Shown here piece after piece: positions 60,201 through 61,396 of a stretch of DNA of 61,396 bases. Made by a program: the position numbers and the translations under genes. The notes under the pieces are model-generated. The model was given only the letters and a program-made list of their open reading frames with translations. It did not search any database and was not told the DNA's origin. Each line of letters begins with the position of its first letter. The stretch's first letter is position 1. Source of the stretch: Gemmatimonadaceae bacterium (GTDB lineage: Bacteria; Gemmatimonadota; Gemmatimonadetes; Gemmatimonadales; Gemmatimonadaceae); assembly GCA_020852815.1 (NCBI GenBank), contig JADZAN010000017.1, positions 1 to 61,396 of the forward strand. The letters are read 5' to 3'.

Positions 60201-61259
60201 CATCGCGTGCAGCTCACGGGGTGCGGTTGGGATACGAGCCCGGGGGAGTATACCGTTGACGCCTCGGGCGACGTCTTGCCCCGCTCGTTTCGCGAGTCGG
60301 GTGTTGACCGCGCGTGGGCGTACAGCAATGGCACTGGCGTGTGGATTGGCCAGACCGACACGCGTGTCAACACACATCCGGATTTCAGCACTGCTTGGGT
60401 GTCAGGACAGAGCGCCGGGCGTCAACCGCTCCGATATACGCGTACGATCCCCGGGACGAGTGTGCCGTGCTCTCATGGTTCTCGAGTAGCATCGATAATC
60501 GGCTCGCCGCGGAATGGCGCAGGGATGCAAGGGGTTGCCTGGAAGGCAAATCTCTACGCAGTCCACTTCAATGACGGTGTATGGGAGCTAAGTGGCACCG
60601 ATGCATACCAGGCCATCGCAGATGCCGTCAACTTCGGTAGCAAAGTGATAACGATGGCGTGGTCCGCAATCTCCAACCATCACGCGATCGCGAACTTGAT
60701 TCACGACGCGACGATCAACCGTGATGTCGTGTTTGTCGGCGCCGCCGGGACCTCGAAGGCGGGACTTTCCCAGAATAATGTGGTGTTTCCGGCCGAGCTC
60801 TCAGACGTTCTTGCTGTCTCTGCCGCCGACTTTAACGGGTTCCGCGATAACCAATCGCACTATGGACCTGAACTGGACATTGTCGCTTATCAGCCGACGA
60901 CGTCTGTCGGTGCAACGGCAGGCGCTCTCGCGAACGCGGGCAGCTCGTCGAGCGCAACAGGCTTAGTTGGCGGAGTGGCTGCGCTCGTTCGCGCTCGATA
61001 TCCAACATGGACCAGTAGCCAAGTGAGAAGTAGGCTCGTTAACACCGCCGGAATAGCCTGCGGAGCGAGCACAAGCTTCGGTCCAATCGTCAATGCGGAG
61101 GCAGCCGTCGGGGGAATCTGTGTTCCTCAAGGTCGACCCATTGGCCCGCAGTCGATCCTCTTCGATCACCGTCCTGGTGATTCCCGAACAAGCCAGACGG
61201 CTCAGTACTGTGTCCTGGTTCAGCGAGAATGTGACAGGTGGGGTGGGTGTTCAGTGTAG
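60201..61259 (+). pseudogene. Degenerate S8 (subtilisin-family) peptidase, truncated by IS
   Basis: The subtilisin fold can be followed: Asp in GQTDTRVNTHPDF (canonical DTG is DTR), His in CSHGSRVASIIGSP (HGT replaced by HGS), oxyanion position VGAAGTSK where AAGN is expected and the Ser in GSSSSATGLVGGVAALV. So one oxyanion Asn and two flanking Gly/Thr are changed. It has no signal peptide and starts with GTG directly after a stop at 60198, so the N-terminus is missing. The C-terminus (QRECDRWGGCSV) runs into the IS terminus at 61230. Most likely a dead copy. Confidence 0.7.
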
Positions 61260-61396
61260 TGCCGCGGGCGTGACGGGTGGTCGTGGTGCAGTGGTAGACG
61301 GCGTGGCGCGCCGCGCGGCGCGCGCCGCTTCGAGCTTCTGATCGCGTGCCGCCCAGATGGCCTCCGCGCGGCCCGCCAGCGCATCGGCCGGCGTGA
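61230..61396 (-). mobile_element. IS3-family element, 3' end
   Basis: From 61230 the plus strand reads TGTGACAGGTGGGG, sharing TGTGAC with the terminus at 1138, and beyond it lies a transposase C-terminus. The element continues past the right edge. It has the same orientation as the element at 1-1138. Confidence 0.6.
61251..61396 (-). CDS. IS3 transposase OrfB C-terminus, partial
   Basis: About 48 codons: TPADALAGRAEAIWAARDQKLEAAR is the usual IS3 OrfB tail (canonical TPADxLAGR, then FAARDQKLE-type), ending PAALH and TGA at 61251-61253. The beginning lies beyond the window. If the same element as at 1-773, about 30 residues are missing between the two pieces. Confidence 0.7.
   Translation of the reverse strand, partial: TPADALAGRAEAIWAARDQKLEAARAARRATPSTTAPRPPVTPAALH

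Noticed and set aside
1-61396. rRNA, tRNA or plasmid replication genes
   Set aside because: None could be recognised on either strand, so neither a marker gene nor a replicon type can be assigned.

Overview
The window is high-GC bacterial DNA (roughly 70% G+C by eye) with tightly packed genes on both strands. The gene mix (many secreted M28, DUF885, DUF2911, TolB-propeller amidohydrolase, DsrE-like and beta-helix proteins, plus hybrid histidine kinases) looks like Gemmatimonadota. That placement is inference from repertoire and composition; there is no rRNA, tRNA or other marker gene here.

Layout. (1) 1-10.1 kb is an accessory end. It holds an IS3-family element with a -1 slippery A8 site, a frameshifted DUF234-type ATPase whose stop codon comes from the IS terminus, a Gfo/Idh/MocA oxidoreductase, a two-gene operon of a TPR-CHAT caspase-like protease and a bacterial gasdermin-like pore former, a toxin-antitoxin pair whose PIN toxin carries an early TGA, a VOC protein and a second, intact antitoxin-PIN pair. 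(2) 10.1-54.8 kb looks like ordinary chromosome: LOG protein, a very large membrane protein, AstE/AspA-type and M28 hydrolases, class C beta-lactamase-fold protein, beta-helix protein, propeller-amidohydrolase plus cyclophilin, two coupled sensor kinases, LRR protein, alpha/beta hydrolase, Tat-exported alanine racemase, membrane sulfatase-fold protein, a GH42 - gluconate dehydrogenase subunit 3 - GMC oxidoreductase operon, nitrilase-fold hydrolase, DUF885 protein, KefB-type antiporter and GlsB. (3) 54.9-61.4 kb is a decayed accessory end: orphan DUF433 protein, gamma-glutamyltransferase, a DUF4160/DUF2442 fossil, an HNH endonuclease, a dehydrogenase fragment, a VapBC pair with a mutated PIN active site, two small membrane proteins, a degenerate subtilisin and the 3' end of another IS3-type transposase.

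The most interesting unit is 3908-7847. The protease and gasdermin genes overlap by 23 bp, each start has its own ribosome binding site, and a toxin-antitoxin operator overlaps the gasdermin stop codon. By analogy with described bacterial gasdermin operons, the protease would sense infection or damage through its TPR region and clip the gasdermin C-terminus, releasing a membrane pore that kills the cell. This copy differs in having no cysteine near the gasdermin N-terminus, the usual palmitoylation site.

Both window ends lie in IS3 transposase sequence in the same orientation, and the piece missing on the left is the piece present on the right. Either two directly repeated IS copies flank the 60 kb, or the sequence is an assembly unit broken at a repeat.
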